From positions 1 through 64,000 of the forward strand of contig JAFQOV010000022.1 in assembly GCA_017402995.1 (NCBI GenBank): a stretch of 64,000 nt of DNA, written 5' to 3'. The notes beneath the pieces are model-generated. The model ran no database searches. It was not told where the DNA came from and saw nothing but the letters and a program-made list of their open reading frames with translations. The translations under genes were made by a program, and so were the position numbers. Positions 9,444 to 19,064 of this stretch are shown one piece after another (the stretch's first letter is position 1; each line of letters opens with the position of its first letter). The DNA is from Candidatus Gastranaerophilales bacterium (lineage in GTDB: Bacteria > Cyanobacteriota > Vampirovibrionia > Gastranaerophilales > Gastranaerophilaceae).

Positions 9444-11540
9444 TTAAGAAACTCGTGTATTAACTTTTATCACTCCGACGGATTTCGCCTTGATATTATT
9501 TGTAATTTCATTATAAGACATAATCGCAATTTGTGGATAAGTTCGCTCGATTAAGCGCCTAAAAATCAACCTTATGGGTGAAGAACACAAGATTACAGGT
9601 TGATTATTTGTGGATTGTATTGCTTTTTCAAATTCAAAATTCAAACTATCCATCATTTTTTTAACGAAATCTGGTTTTAGAGTTAAACTTTCGCCGTCTG
9701 GGTTAATTCCTTTTTGAATTTCTTGTTCAACTTCTTGGCTCATTGTAATGACGAGTAATTCACCAGTATCTGAAAGATTTTGCTTGCAAATGTTTCTTGC
9801 AAGTGCAAGCCTGCATTGTTCAGTTAAGTAATTATAATTTTTATTGATTTTATATTGCAAACTCATTGTTTCAAGAATTGTTTTTAAATCTCTAATCGAA
9901 ACACGTTCTTTTAAAAGATTTTGAATAACTTGTTGAACGTCTGCAGTGGTCATTTCCTTCATCAAATCTTGAACATATGCGTCATTTACTTCTTTTTTAA
10001 GGTTATCAATTAATTGTTGAACATCACTTCTTGTTAAAATTTCAGAAGCATTTTTCTTAATAATCTCTGTTAAGTGTGTTGAAATAACGGCACTTGGGCT
10101 AACAACAGTATATCCAACAGATTCGGCATATTCTTTATCTTTTTCTAGTATCCAAGTAGCTTTCAAGTGAAATGCTGGTTCAATTGCAGAAATTCCGACA
10201 ACATTAGGGTCGTCTTCTCCCCCCATAGAATTCATTGCAAGGTTTCTATCTGGATAAACTTCACCTGTTTCAACAGTCACACCTTTTAGCTTAATTTGAT
10301 AAGTATTTGGAGGAAGTTGAAGATTGTCTCTCACGCGAATTGAAGGCAAAACAATCCCTAAATCAAGAGCGGTTTGTCTTCTGATTTGAGAAATTCTATC
10401 TAATAAATCGCCACCTTTTTCAATATCTAACAAACTTACAAGCCTGTAACCAATCTCAATTTCAAGAGTTTCAACAGCCAAAAGCTCAAGAACACTTTCT
10501 CTTGTTGCCTTTTTCTTTTTCTTGCCAATTTTTTCGGCTTTTTTGGCTTCAAGCTCTTGCTCTTTGGTTAATTTTTCTTTTTCTAAATTATCTTTATATT
10601 TTTTAAAACTAAAACCGCCCGATAAAAGCGCAACTGTTAAAAATGGAACTGTTGGCATGCCAGGAACAATACCCATTGCAAATAACAAGCCACTAATAAT
10701 TCCAAGAACCTTTGGACTTTGGAACATTTCAAGTCTAATATCTTCAGACAATGAATTATCTGACCCAGAAGCACGAGAAATAATCAAACCTGTTGCAGTT
10801 GAGATAATCAAAGCAGGAATTTGAGAAACCAAACCGTCACCAACTGTTAAAATTGTATATGTTGATAAGGCTGTCATCGGCGTCATTTTCATTTGAATTA
10901 TACCAATAATCAAACCACCAACAATATTTACAACAGTGATGATGATACCAGCAGTGGCGTCACCTTTAACAAACTTCGAAGCACCATCCATAGTTCCATA
11001 AAAATCTGCTTCTCTTAAAAGATTTTTTCTTCTTCTTTTTGCTTCGTTTTCATCAATCAAGCCAGAGTTTAAATCGGCGTCAATTGAAAGTTGTTTACCA
11101 GGCATGGCGTCTAATGTGAAACGAGCGCTTACTTCAGCAACACGCCCAGCACCACCTGTAATTACCATAAAGTTAATAATTACAAGGATTACAAAAATAA
11201 CGGCGCCGACAACATAATTACCACCGACAACAAATTGCCCAAACGACTCAATAACAGAACCAGCGTCAGCCTCTAATAAAATCAAACGCGTTGATGTGAC
11301 ATTCAGACCGAGCCTAAACAATGTTGCAATCAAAAGTATTGTTGGAAAACTTGAATATTCTAGCGGTTCTTTTGTATATAAACAGATTAATAAAATTAAA
11401 ACAGAAAGAGAAATATTCAAAGTTAAAAGCAAGTCCAATAATTGCGCAGGAATAGGAATTACCATCATCAAAACAATGGTAACAACACCAATAGCAAGTG
11501 CTATATCGTTATTTTTTAATATATCCTTAAGCTTTAACAA
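9444..11540 (-). CDS. flhA: Flagellar biosynthesis protein FlhA
   Basis: This 698-residue protein has about eight N-terminal membrane helices (to about 310), then a basic linker and a large cytoplasmic domain. Family blocks are RVAEVSARFTLDAMPGKQ, DADLNSG and ADFYGTMDGASKFVKGDA. It forms the nonameric ring of the flagellar export gate that docks chaperone-substrate complexes. The start is a TTG with AGGGGAG unusually close to it, so the exact start is less sure. Order with flhB and fliPQR is a complete export-gate cluster. Confidence 0.97.
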   Translation of the reverse strand: MLKLKDILKNNDIALAIGVVTIVLMMVIPIPAQLLDLLLTLNISLSVLILLICLYTKEPLEYSSFPTILLIATLFRLGLNVTSTRLILLEADAGSVIESFGQFVVGGNYVVGAVIFVILVIINFMVITGGAGRVAEVSARFTLDAMPGKQLSIDADLNSGLIDENEAKRRRKNLLREADFYGTMDGASKFVKGDATAGIIITVVNIVGGLIIGIIQMKMTPMTALSTYTILTVGDGLVSQIPALIISTATGLIISRASGSDNSLSEDIRLEMFQSPKVLGIISGLLFAMGIVPGMPTVPFLTVALLSGGFSFKKYKDNLEKEKLTKEQELEAKKAEKIGKKKKKATRESVLELLAVETLEIEIGYRLVSLLDIEKGGDLLDRISQIRRQTALDLGIVLPSIRVRDNLQLPPNTYQIKLKGVTVETGEVYPDRNLAMNSMGGEDDPNVVGISAIEPAFHLKATWILEKDKEYAESVGYTVVSPSAVISTHLTEIIKKNASEILTRSDVQQLIDNLKKEVNDAYVQDLMKEMTTADVQQVIQNLLKERVSIRDLKTILETMSLQYKINKNYNYLTEQCRLALARNICKQNLSDTGELLVITMSQEVEQEIQKGINPDGESLTLKPDFVKKMMDSLNFEFEKAIQSTNNQPVILCSSPIRLIFRRLIERTYPQIAIMSYNEITNNIKAKSVGVIKVNTRVS

Positions 11541-11558
11541 ACTCCCCTAATTCTTTCC

Positions 11559-12635
11559 TTATTTCCCTTTTTGCTTATATACGTATTGTAAAATTTCGGC
11601 AACCGCTACGTATAGTTCTTGTGGTATTATACCATCAATTTCAACTAATTTGTATAGGCTTCGTGCAAGTGGTTTATTTTCCACTATCGGTATTCCGTTA
11701 TTTTTTGCAATTTCTCTAATTTTAAACGCTACAAAATCCACCCCTTTTGCTAAAACAACAGGAGCAGGAACTTTAAGAGGGTCATACATTAAAGCAACAG
11801 CGTAGTGCGTTGGGTTAACAACGACAACATCTGCCTCTTTAACTTTTGCCATCATTTTTTGTTGCATAATTTTCATTTGGAAAGAACGAATTTTGCCCTT
11901 AATTTTTGGGTCCCCTTCAATATTTTTAAATTCGTCTTTGACCTCTTGTTTTGTCATTTTAATTGATTTATTGTATTCCCAATCTTGATATTTTTTATCT
12001 ATAATCCCAATAATAATCAGCAACACGCAAATTGAAGCCAATAATTCAAAGGCAACTGAACCAATAACAGAAAAACCAGTCGCTGGATCTGCCCCTAAAA
12101 GCGCAAATAAATCTGCTTTTCTTTTAACAATAACATTCACCCCAACAACTGCAACAATTGTTGTTTTAATTAATGATTTTAAAAATTCAACCATTTGTCT
12201 TGGTTTAAAAAAGTTAATTCTATCTATTAATGCTTTAAAAGCTGCAGCAGGTGAAAGTTTTTTGAAATTTGGCTTCATCACTTCTTTTGCAAATAAAGCA
12301 CCTGTTTGAAACCTTAAAATTATAATCGCACCAATACACAAAAGTGCAAAAAACAAAGCAACAATTGAGATATAGCTATTAAAATATGGTGTCATAATCG
12401 AAACAAAATCATCAGGAATTTGTTTCGGATTTAAAGAAGTCAAAGAGTCATGGATAATATCTTGGATTTTTTGAAGCATACTTGGTCCCATCACAAAAAG
12501 CAAACCAAGACCGCAAGACAAAACTAGCGAAGATGTAAAATCTTGGCTTTTTGCAATATGTCCCCTGTCGCGCTCTTTCTCTCGTCGCTTGGGGGTCGCT
12601 TCTTCGGTTCTTTCGTTTAATTCCTCATTCGCCAT
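11559..12635 (-). CDS. flhB: Flagellar export switch protein FlhB
   Basis: This 358-residue protein has four membrane helices and a cytoplasmic autocleavage domain. The cleavage motif NPTH lies at 274-277 (cut between N274 and P275), followed by YAVAL. It switches export from rod/hook to filament substrates. The N-terminus EERTEEATPKRREKERDRG matches the family. It starts 4 bases after the fliR stop. Confidence 0.97.
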   Translation of the reverse strand: MANEELNERTEEATPKRREKERDRGHIAKSQDFTSSLVLSCGLGLLFVMGPSMLQKIQDIIHDSLTSLNPKQIPDDFVSIMTPYFNSYISIVALFFALLCIGAIIILRFQTGALFAKEVMKPNFKKLSPAAAFKALIDRINFFKPRQMVEFLKSLIKTTIVAVVGVNVIVKRKADLFALLGADPATGFSVIGSVAFELLASICVLLIIIGIIDKKYQDWEYNKSIKMTKQEVKDEFKNIEGDPKIKGKIRSFQMKIMQQKMMAKVKEADVVVVNPTHYAVALMYDPLKVPAPVVLAKGVDFVAFKIREIAKNNGIPIVENKPLARSLYKLVEIDGIIPQELYVAVAEILQYVYKQKGK

Positions 12636-12639
12636 TTAT

Positions 12640-13431
12640 CTATGTAAAAATCCTCACTATCGCATCAAAATAATTTTGAATTACACCTTGCAAATATGAA
12701 CTTGTTCCAGACAAGAAAACCATCATCAAAAACAAACCAATATATATTTTTACAGGCAAGGCAACCATATATATGTTCATATGTGGCATCATTTTACTCA
12801 TGACCCCAAGCAAAACATCACTTATTAACAAAACAGAAAAAATCGGCAAACTAACTCCAAAAGCAATTTTAAACAATTGCGCAAACATTGTCAGCATTGA
12901 ACCAATTATGTGGCTATCAAAAAGCGGGAAAATCCCCATTGGGAGCGCTTGAAAACTATTAAAAACAGAAGCAAACAAGATTTGGTGCGCCCCAGTTGCA
13001 AGAAAAATCAAAGTAACCAAATAAATATAAAACTTGGAAATTTCCGTTGAATTCATGCCTGTTGCAGGGTCAAGCGCTTCAGACATTGAAAGCCCCATTT
13101 GGATAGCCAATATACTTCCTGTCATTCTAACACCCTCTAAAATCAAATTTGCAACAAAACCAATTAAGTATCCAACCAAAAATTCAATTGCAAGCAAAAT
13201 AATAAATTCGCCCATATTATGTGGCAAAAGATATTTTCCCATTCCTTGAACAAGCGGATAAAAGATAAATGAAACTGTTGCACAAAGCCATAGTTTAGGC
13301 ATTAAAGGCATTCTAACAGTAGAGAAAAATGGCGCTGTTTGCACAAGTCCCGTTAATCTTGTAAAAACGAGCATAAATAAAACTATATTGTTTGCACTTA
13401 GCAAATTTGTTAAAGAAGGAACTTGTGTCAT
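12640..13431 (-). CDS. fliR: Flagellar export gate protein FliR
   Basis: This 263-residue integral membrane protein has six or so hydrophobic segments and the family pattern around LAIQMGLSMSEALDPATG. Together with FliP and FliQ it builds the helical export channel. It begins one base after fliQ ends, indicating translational coupling. Confidence 0.95.
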   Translation of the reverse strand: MTQVPSLTNLLSANNIVLFMLVFTRLTGLVQTAPFFSTVRMPLMPKLWLCATVSFIFYPLVQGMGKYLLPHNMGEFIILLAIEFLVGYLIGFVANLILEGVRMTGSILAIQMGLSMSEALDPATGMNSTEISKFYIYLVTLIFLATGAHQILFASVFNSFQALPMGIFPLFDSHIIGSMLTMFAQLFKIAFGVSLPIFSVLLISDVLLGVMSKMMPHMNIYMVALPVKIYIGLFLMMVFLSGTSSYLQGVIQNYFDAIVRIFT

Positions 13432-13432
13432 T

Positions 13433-13705
13433 TTATGAAATAAATACTTTTATATAGTCAAATAATTCTCTTGTTGTTTCCGTGAATACATCTATAATCC
13501 AAGGTGCAGACACAATTAAAACCAAAAGCGCTGCAAAAATTTTAGGAACAAACGTTAAAGTTTGCTCTTGAATTTGAGTAACAGATTGGACAATACTTAT
13601 CGCAAGACCTACAACGATTGCCGACAACAAAATTGGCGCCGAAACAATCATAATTAGTAAAAGTGCTTTTTGAAATACTGTTAAAAATAAAGCTTGATCC
13701 ATCAT
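13433..13705 (-). CDS. fliQ: Flagellar export gate protein FliQ
   Basis: This 90-residue protein has two membrane hairpin helices and the conserved SIVQSVTQIQEQTLTFVPKI segment. It is four copies per export gate in characterised systems. It is packed between fliP (6-base gap) and fliR. Confidence 0.96.
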   Translation of the reverse strand: MMDQALFLTVFQKALLLIMIVSAPILLSAIVVGLAISIVQSVTQIQEQTLTFVPKIFAALLVLIVSAPWIIDVFTETTRELFDYIKVFIS

Positions 13706-13711
13706 TTACTC

Positions 13712-14470
13712 CTATGGCACAAAGCCTTCAATGAGCGATTTTGTAACCAAAAACCACCCATCAACTAAAACAAACATAATTAACTTAAACGGCATTGCAA
13801 TGGTTGTCGGAGGCAAAAACATCATACCCATTGAAACCAAAACCGAAGCCACAATTAAGTCGATAACCAAAAATGGTAAAAATATAATAAAACCAATTTT
13901 AAATGCAGTTTTTAACTCTGACAAAACAAAAGAAGGTATTAAAACGTACGTTGGCACGTCATCTTTTGTTTTTGGTTTTTGAATTTTTGATAATTTTACA
14001 AACAAAGCAAGTTCATTTTCGTGCGTTTGCTTAAACATAAAATCTCTCAAAGGAACAATAGCATTGTCTAGTGCTTGTTGTTGAGTAATTTGATTTTTCA
14101 TATATGGCTGATAAGCTGTATCATTGATTTTAGATAATGTTGGAGACATTACAAAAAAAGTTAAAATCAAAGCTAAACCAATCAAAACCTGATTTGGTGG
14201 CAGAGTTGCCGTACCAATTGCTTGACGCGTTAGTGACAAAACCATGACAATTCTTATAAAAGCTGTTGTCATGATAATTATGCTTGGTGCAAGAGTTAAA
14301 ATTGTAATCAAAATAAGAATTTGAATACCTTGTGAAAACTCTTGCGGAGTATTTGCGCCTTGCATACTTATATTAACGCTTGGAAAATTAATTGCTGCAC
14401 TTGCAATTGCATTTGTACAAAAATACAATCCTAGCGCCATCAATAATCTTTTAATTTTTATACTCAACAT
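13712..14470 (-). CDS. fliP: Flagellar export gate protein FliP
   Basis: This 252-residue protein begins with a cleavable-type signal segment (to about residue 24). The FliP blocks follow: SFIRIVMVLS-like TAFIRIVMVLSLTRQAIG, PPNQVLIGLAL, PSFVLSELKTAFKIGF and MMFLPPTTIAMPFKLIMFVLVDGW. It forms the pentameric core of the export channel. It is the first flagellar gene of the run, 31 bases after accA, with GGAAGAAGG before the ATG. No FliO gene is visible. Confidence 0.97.
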   Translation of the reverse strand: MLSIKIKRLLMALGLYFCTNAIASAAINFPSVNISMQGANTPQEFSQGIQILILITILTLAPSIIIMTTAFIRIVMVLSLTRQAIGTATLPPNQVLIGLALILTFFVMSPTLSKINDTAYQPYMKNQITQQQALDNAIVPLRDFMFKQTHENELALFVKLSKIQKPKTKDDVPTYVLIPSFVLSELKTAFKIGFIIFLPFLVIDLIVASVLVSMGMMFLPPTTIAMPFKLIMFVLVDGWFLVTKSLIEGFVP

Positions 14471-14501
14471 AACCTTCTTCCATCCATCTTAAAAAATATT
14501 T

Positions 14502-15470
14502 TTATTGAATAAAAACTCCCATACCCCTAAATTTAGAATATCTTTGTTCTTTCAATTGTTTTTTAGACATTTTTGAAAATTCTTTTAATGATTTAACAAG
14601 CGCTTCTTTTAAGTTTTGCGCCATTTTTTCAATGTCATAGTGCGCACCGCCTAATGGCTCTTTAACAATTTCATCAACAATGCCATATTTTAATAAATCT
14701 TCGCCTGTGATTTTAAGCGCATCTGTTGCAACTTTCGCCATAGAAGCATCTTTCCATAAGATTGAAGCGCAACCCTCAGGAGAAATTACAGTGTAATAAG
14801 CATGTTCTAAAATCATTACTTTGTTTGCAACTGCTAAACCTAGCGCACCACCAGAACAGCCTTCACCAGTAATTGTTGCAATAATTGGAACTTCCATTTT
14901 TGCCATTTCTCTTAAATTCATTGCGATTGCTTCACCTTGACCTGTTTCTTCGGCTAACATGCCAGGATAAGCACCCATTGTATCAACAAGAGTAATAATT
15001 GGCATATTAAAGCGGTTTGCATGGTTAAATAATCTTAAAGCTTTTCTATATCCTTGAGGTTGCGGCATGCCAAAATTGCATTCAAGGTTTTCTTTTGTGG
15101 TTTTGCCTTTCATTGTGCCAATCAACATCACAGGAGTACCATCAATTTTTCCTACTCCACCAACAATAGCTTTATCATCTGCGCCATGTCTATCGCCGTG
15201 GAGTTCAATAAAATCTTCACAAATCAACTGCGCAAAATCCATAAAGTTAGGTCTTTGAGGGTGACGAGCAATTTGGAGCTTTTGATATGGCTCTAATTTT
15301 TCATATAATTCTTTTTGATATATTTTAGTTTGTTCTTCCAATTTTTTAATCTCGTCTTTGTAATCTATATTTGTATCTTGGCTTGTTTTTTTAAGCTCTT
15401 CTATCTTTTCTTTCATTGTATATATGGGTTTTTCAAACTCTAAAACTTGAACCCTTTTATCATTACTCAT
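14502..15470 (-). CDS. accA: Acetyl-CoA carboxylase carboxyltransferase alpha subunit
   Basis: This 322-residue protein has a coiled N-terminal part (15-60) and the crotonase-fold carboxyltransferase domain (RHPQRPNFMDF, GDRHGADDKAIVGG, PIITLVDTMGAYPG, GEGCSGGALGLA). With AccD it moves CO2 from carboxybiotin to acetyl-CoA, giving malonyl-CoA. It sits 9 bases after accD. Biotin carrier and carboxylase (accB, accC) are about 5 kb away on the other strand. Confidence 0.98.
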   Translation of the reverse strand: MSNDKRVQVLEFEKPIYTMKEKIEELKKTSQDTNIDYKDEIKKLEEQTKIYQKELYEKLEPYQKLQIARHPQRPNFMDFAQLICEDFIELHGDRHGADDKAIVGGVGKIDGTPVMLIGTMKGKTTKENLECNFGMPQPQGYRKALRLFNHANRFNMPIITLVDTMGAYPGMLAEETGQGEAIAMNLREMAKMEVPIIATITGEGCSGGALGLAVANKVMILEHAYYTVISPEGCASILWKDASMAKVATDALKITGEDLLKYGIVDEIVKEPLGGAHYDIEKMAQNLKEALVKSLKEFSKMSKKQLKEQRYSKFRGMGVFIQ

Positions 15471-15479
15471 AATAAAATC

Positions 15480-16346
15480 CTATTTTTTTGTATGTAGATT
15501 AATTAATTTTGAAAGCTTTTCTTTCATATCTTTTCTTTCAACTATAAAGTCAATTTGACCGCATTTTAAAAGATATTCTGCGGTTTGAAAATCCGCAGGA
15601 AGTTTTTGTCTGATTGTTTGTTCAATTACACGTCTTCCCGCAAAACCAATTCTTGCGCCTTTTTCGGCAATAATTATATCGCCAATCGTACCAAAAGAAG
15701 CAGTAACGCCACCAAAAGTAGGTTCGCACAAAACTGTAATATATAACAATCCTGCTTCATTTAATTTTGCAACAGCACAAGATGTCTTTGCCATTTGCAT
15801 TAAGCTTAAAGCGCTTTCTTGCATTCTAGCACCACCAGATGAAGTGAAAACAACTGAAGGCAATTTTGTATCATGTGCATATTCTAAAATTCTTGTAATT
15901 CTTTCACCAACAACAGAGCCCATTGAACCGCCCATATATTCAAAATCCATGACCGCGATTGCTGTTTTTTGCCCATCAATTTCGCATGTACCAACAATAA
16001 CAGCCTCGTCTAGTCCTGATTTTTCATGTGCAGAAACTTGACGCATTGTATAGCTTTGAGTGTCAAAAAAATCTAGTGGGTCAGTTGGCTTGATATTTGA
16101 AAACATTTCTTCAAATGTATCTTCATCAGCGATTAGTTTAATTCTATCATATGCGCCAATTCTAAAGTGATAATCACAATTTGGGCAAACGTTTAAATTT
16201 GAATCTAGGTCTTTTTTTGGTAGTTGACTATTACAGTTATAACAAAGTGTCCATAATTTACCAATTGAATCATCTATATATACGTCATTATCACGAGCAG
16301 CAATTTGCTGAATTTTTCTCTTATTAAACCAATCGGTCAAAGTCAT
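15480..16346 (-). CDS. accD: Acetyl-CoA carboxylase carboxyltransferase beta subunit
   Basis: This 288-residue protein starts with a four-cysteine zinc ribbon (CYNC near 35-38 and CPNC near 53-56), then the carboxyltransferase fold (GGSMGSVVGERITR, FTSSGGARMQES, PTFGGVTASFGTIGD, GFAGRRVIEQT). It pairs with AccA. The ATG has a GAGGATAAG ribosome site. It is the first gene of the long minus-strand run that continues into the flagellar genes. Confidence 0.98.
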   Translation of the reverse strand: MTLTDWFNKRKIQQIAARDNDVYIDDSIGKLWTLCYNCNSQLPKKDLDSNLNVCPNCDYHFRIGAYDRIKLIADEDTFEEMFSNIKPTDPLDFFDTQSYTMRQVSAHEKSGLDEAVIVGTCEIDGQKTAIAVMDFEYMGGSMGSVVGERITRILEYAHDTKLPSVVFTSSGGARMQESALSLMQMAKTSCAVAKLNEAGLLYITVLCEPTFGGVTASFGTIGDIIIAEKGARIGFAGRRVIEQTIRQKLPADFQTAEYLLKCGQIDFIVERKDMKEKLSKLINLHTKK

Positions 16347-16410
16347 AAACTTATCCTCATCAAGTTAGTTATCAACATTATATTATAAAATAAAAAAACT
16401 ACACAAAACA

Positions 16411-16439
16411 TTGCCCTATGTTAATTTTTTATCTACAAT
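16411..16439 (+). promoter_or_regulatory. Promoter for predicted leaderless rsgA mRNA
   Basis: TTGCCC (16411-16416), a 17-base spacer, TACAAT (16434-16439), then 6 bases to the ATG. No purine-rich ribosome site fits between. Confidence 0.65.
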
Positions 16440-16445
16440 TAAACT

Positions 16446-17444
16446 ATGCAAGCGCAAGTATATAAAATACATTCAGATTTTTATTATGTTAAGAATTCTA
16501 AACATGAAGAATTCGTTTGCAAACTGAGAGATGTTTTAAAAAAACAAAAAACACAAATAATTGTGGGTGATTTTGTTGAATTGAGTGATGATAATAATTT
16601 CATTTCAAAATTAATTAAAAGAGAAAATTTTCTTAATCGCCCAAAAGCTTCAAATATCGATTGCGTCTTGATTGTTTGTTCACTTGACGAACCAAAACTT
16701 GATCATATCCAGCTTAATCGCTATTTGACATATTTAAAATATTTAAATATTAATTGCGCAATTTGTTTTAACAAAGAAGATTTAATTCAAGATTTAAACA
16801 AAGAAAAAGAAGATATCAAAAAAATATACGAACCGCTTGGCTATAAAACATTTTTTATTAGCGCAAAAAATAAACTAGATTTAGAAGAACTAACAAAATA
16901 TATTCAAAACAAAACAATTGCCCTTTGTGGCATGTCAGGCGTTGGTAAATCTACACTTTTAAACAGTCTAAATCCAAATTTTGAAATTAAAACAGGAGAA
17001 GTTTCGCAAAAAACAAAAAGGGGCACGCACACAACTCGCCATTGCGAAATCATAGACTTTGATAATTTTAAAATTATAGACACTCCAGGGTTTTCTTGTT
17101 TAAAATTTGATTTTATTTTACCAAATGATTTAATTAATCTTTTTGATGATTTAAATATCTATGCAAAAAATTGCAAATATACAAATTGTTTGCACAATGC
17201 AAAAGAAGAAGGGGTTTGTTCTGTTGTAGATAATTTAGATAAAATTAACAATTATCGCTATGAAAGCTACCTTTGCTTTTTAGAAGAAGCAAAAGAATAT
17301 AAAGAAAAAATATCCAAAAGAAGTATAAAAGAAGAAGGCTTCACAAAAACAACAGGCTCAAGAAATGCTGTTAAAATTTCAAAAAGAAAAAGAATGTCAT
17401 CAAGAAACACACAAAAACAAAATATAAGGGAAGATAATGTTTAA
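16446..17444 (+). CDS. rsgA: Small ribosomal subunit biogenesis GTPase RsgA
   Basis: This 332-residue protein has an N-terminal OB fold and a circularly permuted GTPase. The G4 region NKED comes first, then G1 GMSGVGKS at 162-169 and G3 DTPG near 214. A C-terminal zinc region follows (C-x4-C-x-H with a later C: CKYTNCLHNAKEEGVC), then a lysine/arginine-rich tail. It helps late 30S maturation. It is predicted leaderless and heads a chain with the prenyl synthase, which it overlaps by 8 bases. Confidence 0.95.
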   Translation: MQAQVYKIHSDFYYVKNSKHEEFVCKLRDVLKKQKTQIIVGDFVELSDDNNFISKLIKRENFLNRPKASNIDCVLIVCSLDEPKLDHIQLNRYLTYLKYLNINCAICFNKEDLIQDLNKEKEDIKKIYEPLGYKTFFISAKNKLDLEELTKYIQNKTIALCGMSGVGKSTLLNSLNPNFEIKTGEVSQKTKRGTHTTRHCEIIDFDNFKIIDTPGFSCLKFDFILPNDLINLFDDLNIYAKNCKYTNCLHNAKEEGVCSVVDNLDKINNYRYESYLCFLEEAKEYKEKISKRSIKEEGFTKTTGSRNAVKISKRKRMSSRNTQKQNIREDNV

Positions 17445-18321
17445 AGAATATAAAATTTTAATAAACGAAACATTAAAAAAATATTTTGATGAATACAAGC
17501 AAAATTCTTCATATTCTTCTAAAATTTGGGATTCAATGGCCTATACCACATTATTAGATGGAAAAAGATTAAGAGCTGTGATGTGTCTTGAAATTGCAAG
17601 ACTATTAGGCGGCAAAACAAGCTATGCCCTACCTTTAGCGTGTTCATTAGAGATGATGCATGCTTACAGTTTAATCCATGACGACCTTCCGTCAATGGAT
17701 AATGACGATTTAAGGCGCGGAAAACCAACAAACCACAAGGTTTATGGGGAAGCGATTGCAATTTTAGCAGGCGACTCGTTAATTTCTTTTGGTTCCCAAA
17801 TAATTATTGATAAACTAAAAGATTTAGTTGAGCCAAAAAAACTTTTAGATATAGTAAATGACTACAACAAAACCGCCGGAGCTCTTGGTATTGTTGCGGG
17901 GCAAGTCGCAGATATCGAAGCAGAAGGCAAAGAAATTGATATTGAAAACTTAAAATATATTCACAAATACAAAACAGGTGCTCTTTTTAAATGTTCAATG
18001 TTAATGGGTGCAAAAATTGCAAACGCAACCGCTGATATAGTTGAAAAAATCGGCGAATATGCAGATAATTTTGGAGTATTGTTTCAGGTTTATGATGATA
18101 TTATTGACTATACTCTAACAACAGATGAACTAGGCAAAACAGCAGGCAAAGACAAGCTTAACAAGAAATTAACATATGTTAGTGCTTGGGGTTTAGAAAA
18201 AGCAAAAAATATTTTTTATAGCCTAATTGATAAAAATCGTGCTATACTGACTGAGTTGAATATAAAATCAAAAGTATTTGACGACATTTACGACATGTTA
18301 ATTAAAAAGGTAGAAAAGTAG
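17437..18321 (+). CDS. Polyprenyl diphosphate synthase (FPP/GGPP class)
   Basis: This 294-residue protein has a first Asp-rich motif DDLPSMD (D82, D83, D88) followed by NDDLRRGKPT, and a second Asp-rich motif YDDIIDYT (D220, D221, D224). The four-residue insert after the first DD is the usual form of bacterial short-chain synthases (ispA/crtE). It condenses IPP with allylic diphosphates; chain length (C15 or C20) cannot be set by eye. Overlaps link it to rsgA and to the PAP2-like gene. The link to PAP2 recalls the crtE neighbourhood of cyanobacteria. Confidence 0.93.
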   Translation: MFKEYKILINETLKKYFDEYKQNSSYSSKIWDSMAYTTLLDGKRLRAVMCLEIARLLGGKTSYALPLACSLEMMHAYSLIHDDLPSMDNDDLRRGKPTNHKVYGEAIAILAGDSLISFGSQIIIDKLKDLVEPKKLLDIVNDYNKTAGALGIVAGQVADIEAEGKEIDIENLKYIHKYKTGALFKCSMLMGAKIANATADIVEKIGEYADNFGVLFQVYDDIIDYTLTTDELGKTAGKDKLNKKLTYVSAWGLEKAKNIFYSLIDKNRAILTELNIKSKVFDDIYDMLIKKVEK

Positions 18322-18791
18322 TGGGAGAAATTCAATTTTACAACACAGGCTATGAAGCAATCTTTTGTGGAATTATGGGCGCTGTGATTGCACAAGTCAT
18401 TAAAGTTATCACATATATTTTTATTCACAAAAGAATTAACTTTAAAATCTTTACAACAACTGGTGGCATGCCATCTTCTCACACTGCTGGCGTAATAGCA
18501 TTGTCTACTTCTATTGGTCTTATTGACGGTTTTGATTCGTTAATTTTTGCAGTATCTTTAGGTTTTTCTTTGATTGTAATGCAAGACGCATCTGGTGTTA
18601 GAAGAGCGGCTGGCAAAACCGCAGCAACGCTGAACCGACTTGTTGATGAATTTGTTCAAAAAAATCATGAAGTAAAACCATATGCAACATTAAAAGAGTT
18701 GCTTGGACATACTCCACTAGAAGTTTTTTGCGGAATGATTCTTGGAATAATTATCCCATTAGTTGTACATTTTTGGGATAAATTAATCTAA
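18321..18791 (+). CDS. Divergent PAP2 family membrane protein (DUF212)
   Basis: This 156-residue protein has about four membrane helices and the family signatures TTGGMPSSHTAGVIAL, MQDASGVRRAAGKTA and LKELLGHTPLEVFCGMILG. The family is annotated as acid phosphatase/vanadium haloperoxidase-related; a role in prenyl-phosphate metabolism is possible by context but unproven. The GTG start overlaps the stop of the prenyl synthase by one base. Confidence 0.9.
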   Translation: MGEIQFYNTGYEAIFCGIMGAVIAQVIKVITYIFIHKRINFKIFTTTGGMPSSHTAGVIALSTSIGLIDGFDSLIFAVSLGFSLIVMQDASGVRRAAGKTAATLNRLVDEFVQKNHEVKPYATLKELLGHTPLEVFCGMILGIIIPLVVHFWDKLI

Positions 18792-18955
18792 AAATCTTTT
18801 TTAAGCATATCAGTTATTGTGGCACTTTTTTTAAGTTGCCTTTTAACTTCTTGTTTTGTTTCTTGTTGGCGATTAAAAGTATCGTTAAATTTGCACAATC
18901 CAATTGCCATTTTGTCATCATCATTAAAAGAAAAAAGTTTTTTAATAATATCCAT
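18788..18955 (-). CDS. Short basic protein (55 residues), convergent with PAP2 gene
   Basis: The open frame encodes MDIIKKLFSFNDDDKMAIGL and continues with a helical, Q/K-rich C-terminal half ending KKDF. A GGGGTAAAT ribosome site sits just before the ATG. The stop overlaps the end of the PAP2-like gene by 4 bases. The good ribosome site and tight packing support a real gene; the function is unknown and no family is recognised. Confidence 0.6.
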   Translation of the reverse strand: MDIIKKLFSFNDDDKMAIGLCKFNDTFNRQQETKQEVKRQLKKSATITDMLKKDF

Positions 18956-19064
18956 ATTTACCCCTTTTTAAACTATTTAATTATTAATTTTTAAAAGTCT
19001 AATTTATTATAAAGAGGTTTTATTGTTTTTTACTTACCATTTTGCTTATGGTTAAATTATATTT

